Below the pieces are notes generated by a model that had not been told where the DNA came from, ran no database searches, and saw only the letters and a list, made by a program, of their open reading frames with translations. Both the position numbers and the translations under genes were made by a program. From JAZLGI01 sp045616225 (GTDB taxonomy: Bacteria; Spirochaetota; Spirochaetia; Sphaerochaetales; Sphaerochaetaceae), in NCBI GenBank assembly GCA_045616225.1, contig JAZLGI010000105.1:1-5379 (forward strand): a DNA stretch of 5,379 nt, given 5' to 3'. How positions within the stretch are numbered: position 1 is the first letter of the stretch; each line of letters begins with the position of its first letter. Shown one piece after another: positions 2,653 to 5,379 of the stretch.

Positions 2653-5379
2653 TTATTTATAGAGATCAATAAGCTTTTTAAGATGTTCCCAGCGTGCCTT
2701 GGCTTCTTCTTCGTTTAACTTGAAGAGTTTGTCAGCTCTTTCAGGGAATTCTCGTGTAAGGCGTGAGTATCTTGCCTCGTTCATCAGGAAGTCCTGATAT
2801 CCGTCTGCAGGATCCTTAGAATCCAGTGTGAACTTCTGGTCAGCAGCAGGATTGAATCTGAACAGGTTCCAGTATCCGCAATCAACAGCCTTCTTCATTT
2901 CTTTCTGGCAGTTCATCATACCACCCTTGATAGAGTGCATTTCACATGGTGCATAACCGATGATGAGAGAAGGTCCGTTGTAGGCTTCTGCTTCTGTAAT
3001 TGCCTTGATTGTCTGAGCAGGATTTGCACCCATGGCAACCTGAGCAACATAGACATAGCCATACTGCATTGCGATTTCAGCAAGACTCTTCTTCTTCACT
3101 TCCTTACCGGCTGCGGCAAACTGTGCTACCTGACCGATATTTGAAGCCTTGGAAGCCTGTCCGCCTGTATTGGAGTAAACTTCTGTATCAAATACAAATA
3201 CATTTACATTCTTCTTGGAGGCCAGTACATGATCAAGTCCACCGTAACCGATATCGTATGCCCAACCGTCTCCACCGAAAATCCATACAGACTTCTTGTT
3301 GAGGTAAGATTTCTTTGAAAGAATTTCTTTTCTGTTTTCGCAGTCACAATCTTTTGCTTCAAGAGCAGCAATCAAATCTGCAGAAGCTTTCTGGTTTGCT
3401 TCACCGTCTTCCTTTGTATCAAGCCATGTCTGTGCAGCAGCCTTGATTGCAGGATCTTTGCCTTCAGCAGCCATTTTGGAAACTATTGCAGCAAGATCTT
3501 CACGAATCTTTTCCTGACCGATAAACATTCCCAGACCGTGTTCTGCGTTATCTTCAAACAATGAATTACACCATGCAGGTCCTTTTCCTTCCTTGTTTGT
3601 GCAATAAGGAGATGTTGATGCAGGACCGCCCCAAATTGAAGAACAACCTGTTGCGTTTGAGATGTACATTCTGCTTCCGAAGAGCTGTGTTACGAGGCGT
3701 GCATAAGATGTTTCAGCACAACCTGCACAGGAACCTGAGAATTCAAGCATAGGCTGCTTGAACTGTGAGCCCTTGACAGTGTTGTCCTGCATATCTTTCT
3801 TTTCTGCAACCTTGGATACGCAGTAGTTGAATACTTCCTGCTGAGCAAGTTCTTCTTCCTGAGGTACCATTTCAAGAGCATTAACAGGACATGCACCCAC
3901 ACAAACACCGCAACCCATACAATCAAGAGGAGAAATGGCGATTGTAAACTTATAAACGCCCTTACCCTTTCCGACCTTTACATCAACAAGCTTTGCAGCT
4001 GCAGGAGCGGCCTTGGCTTCATCTTCTGTAAGTGCGAAAGGTCTGAGCGTTGCATGAGGACATACATAAGAACAGTTGTTACACTGGATACACTTTGCAG
4101 CATCCCATCTGGGAACAGATACTGCAACTCCTCTCTTTTCGTATGCTGCAGCACCAAGTTCGAACTGACCATCCACATGATCCATAAATGCACTGACAGG
4201 AAGACTGTCTCCGTCCATCTTGTCAACAGGATCGAGAATTGTTGAAACCATCTTGACGAGTTCTGCTTTTCCTTCTTTTTCGGCAGCAACCTTGTTGTCT
4301 GTTGCATTTGCCCATGAAGCAGGAACTTCAACCTTCTTGAATGCTGTCGCACCGAGGTCTATAGCCTTGTGGTTCATATCAACGATATCCTGACCTTTCT
4401 TGAGGTATGACTGTGTTGCTTTTTCCTTCATGTGAGCAATAGCTTCCTCCTGAGGCATAACCTTTGCAAGTGTGAAGAATGCGCTCTGAAGAATAGTATT
4501 TGTTCTCTTGCCCATTCCAATCTGCTGTGCGAGGTCAATGGCATCAATTGTGTAAAGCTGAATGTTGTTCTTTGCAATATACTGCTTGCTTGCAGCATCC
4601 ATATGATGATCAAGTTCCTCAGGTGTCCACTGACAGTTAATCATGTATACTCCGTTAGGCTTTACATCCTGAACCATCTTGAATCCCTTTGTAACATAGC
4701 TGGGATTATGACAGGCAACAAAGTCTGCCTTGTTGATGTAGTACGGACTCTTGATAGGCTTGTCACCGAATCTCAGGTGAGAAATTGTCACACCGCCTGT
4801 CTTCTTTGAATCGTACTGGAAATATGCCTGAACATACTTGTCTGTGTAGTCTCCGATAATCTTGATGGAGTTTTTGTTGGCACCGACCGTACCGTCTCCG
4901 CCGAGACCCCAGAACTTACATTCAATTGTTCCGGCAGCTGCTGTGTTAGGGCAATTCTTATCTTCTTCAAGTGAAAGATTTGTAACATCATCAACAATAC
5001 CGATTGTGAACTGTCTCTTCGGATCAGCCTTCTTGAGTTCGTTGTAGATAGCAAATACTGAACTTGGAGCTGTATCCTTTGAACCTAGACCATAACGGCC
5101 ACCGCATACCTTAACATCGTTTCTGCCTGCATTTGCAAGAGCAGTAACAACATCCTGATAAAGAGGTTCACCGAGTGATCCCGGTTCTTTTGTTCTGTCA
5201 AGAACAGCAATCTTCTTTGCTGAAGCAGGAATTGCTGCAATGAGCTTATCTGCTGCGAACGGTCTGAAAAGTCTTACTTTGACAAGACCTACTTTCTCTC
5301 CATGAGCATTGAGGTAATCTATTACTTCTTCTGCAACATCACAGATTGAACCCATAGCTACGATTACCCTGTCAGCATC
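2653..5379 (-). CDS. nifJ: Pyruvate:ferredoxin (flavodoxin) oxidoreductase, C-terminal three quarters
   Basis: This enzyme oxidises pyruvate and coenzyme A to acetyl-CoA and CO2, passing electrons to ferredoxin or flavodoxin; it is central to anaerobic fermentation and acts in the cytoplasm. The visible 908 codons stay open to the window edge, starting DADRVIVAMGSICDVAEE. The Met at 5353-5355 is internal and not the start. Full-length PFOR has about 1,170-1,230 residues, so roughly 270 residues, mainly the first pyruvate-binding domain, are outside. Numbering from that Met: a gamma-type domain with GLGGDGTVGANKNSIKIIG lies at about 150-168. Two ferredoxin-type [4Fe-4S] motifs follow, CIQCNNCSYVCP (C422-C432) and CMGCGVCVGACP (C479-C489). 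Proximal-cluster cysteines are C543 and C546 (CAGC), C571 (TGCSS) and probably C804 (APCEMH). The thiamine diphosphate site is GGDGWAYDIGYGG (694-706) with DTEVYSNTGGQ (723-733). No key residue is missing and no frameshift is seen. The gene ends at TAA 2653-2655 before a terminator and is probably strongly expressed. 'por' or 'pfo' are equally valid names. Confidence 0.96.
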   Translation of the reverse strand, partial: DADRVIVAMGSICDVAEEVIDYLNAHGEKVGLVKVRLFRPFAADKLIAAIPASAKKIAVLDRTKEPGSLGEPLYQDVVTALANAGRNDVKVCGGRYGLGSKDTAPSSVFAIYNELKKADPKRQFTIGIVDDVTNLSLEEDKNCPNTAAAGTIECKFWGLGGDGTVGANKNSIKIIGDYTDKYVQAYFQYDSKKTGGVTISHLRFGDKPIKSPYYINKADFVACHNPSYVTKGFKMVQDVKPNGVYMINCQWTPEELDHHMDAASKQYIAKNNIQLYTIDAIDLAQQIGMGKRTNTILQSAFFTLAKVMPQEEAIAHMKEKATQSYLKKGQDIVDMNHKAIDLGATAFKKVEVPASWANATDNKVAAEKEGKAELVKMVSTILDPVDKMDGDSLPVSAFMDHVDGQFELGAAAYEKRGVAVSVPRWDAAKCIQCNNCSYVCPHATLRPFALTEDEAKAAPAAAKLVDVKVGKGKGVYKFTIAISPLDCMGCGVCVGACPVNALEMVPQEEELAQQEVFNYCVSKVAEKKDMQDNTVKGSQFKQPMLEFSGSCAGCAETSYARLVTQLFGSRMYISNATGCSSIWGGPASTSPYCTNKEGKGPAWCNSLFEDNAEHGLGMFIGQEKIREDLAAIVSKMAAEGKDPAIKAAAQTWLDTKEDGEANQKASADLIAALEAKDCDCENRKEILSKKSYLNKKSVWIFGGDGWAYDIGYGGLDHVLASKKNVNVFVFDTEVYSNTGGQASKASNIGQVAQFAAAGKEVKKKSLAEIAMQYGYVYVAQVAMGANPAQTIKAITEAEAYNGPSLIIGYAPCEMHSIKGGMMNCQKEMKKAVDCGYWNLFRFNPAADQKFTLDSKDPADGYQDFLMNEARYSRLTREFPERADKLFKLNEEEAKARWEHLKKLIDLYK

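Noticed and set aside
2935..5054. Several open frames of 60-125 codons on both strands inside the PFOR gene
   Set aside because: All are shadows of a strongly conserved coding frame; none shows a recognisable domain.
5353..5355. Met codon as the PFOR start
   Set aside because: The frame stays open to the window edge with typical PFOR sequence (DADRVIVA) before it, and PFOR needs about 270 more N-terminal residues.

Overview
The window joins two unrelated parts. Positions 1-2182 look like a shuffling (phase-variable) type I restriction-modification specificity locus. Positions 2183-5379 look like ordinary chromosome: a small slyX-type gene and, convergent to it, a long pyruvate:ferredoxin oxidoreductase (PFOR, nifJ/por) gene that runs off the right edge. 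The single-polypeptide PFOR implies an anaerobic fermentative bacterium. A host-associated or rumen-type anaerobe, possibly a spirochaete such as Treponema, is my best guess. That is inference from general resemblance and was not tested by a search.

Left part. The 3' end of an hsdS gene (specificity subunit, + strand) enters the window and stops at 149-151. Nine bases later, behind a ribosome binding site that overlaps the hsdS stop, comes a complete tyrosine recombinase of 308 residues. Behind it, on the opposite strand, lie two further hsdS segments in tandem. Each carries one target recognition domain (TRD), opens with the AWEQRKL motif and closes with the LDTLITLHQRK motif. Neither has a convincing start codon, ribosome binding site or promoter, and each is preceded by an in-frame stop. 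They read as silent cassettes. Two families of near-identical DNA repeats mark the cassette ends: a 33-base repeat (one + copy, two - copies) and a 20-base repeat (two - copies here, with a + copy predicted in the hsdS part outside the window). All copies sit in the same codon phase, so exchange between them would keep the reading frame. The expected outcome is inversion that puts a different TRD on the expressed hsdS, changing which DNA sequence is methylated and cut.

The recombinase gene is packed tightly between two inverted copies of the 33-base repeat: 15 bases lie upstream of its start and 6 bases lie downstream of its stop. Recombination at those two copies would flip the recombinase away from the hsdS transcript and exchange the short C-terminal tails of the HsdS proteins. 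This self-switching geometry is the most interesting thing in the window. The general class (recombinase-driven hsdS inversion) is known from other bacteria; the particular arrangement here would need checking.

Right part. The roughly 165-base gap before slyX holds a possible promoter and a small stem-loop. slyX encodes a short coiled-coil protein ending in the family's PPHY motif. A bidirectional terminator hairpin separates it from the convergent PFOR gene. The visible 908 codons of PFOR retain both ferredoxin-type [4Fe-4S] motifs, the four cysteines expected for the proximal cluster and the thiamine-diphosphate motif. About the first 270 residues lie beyond the window.
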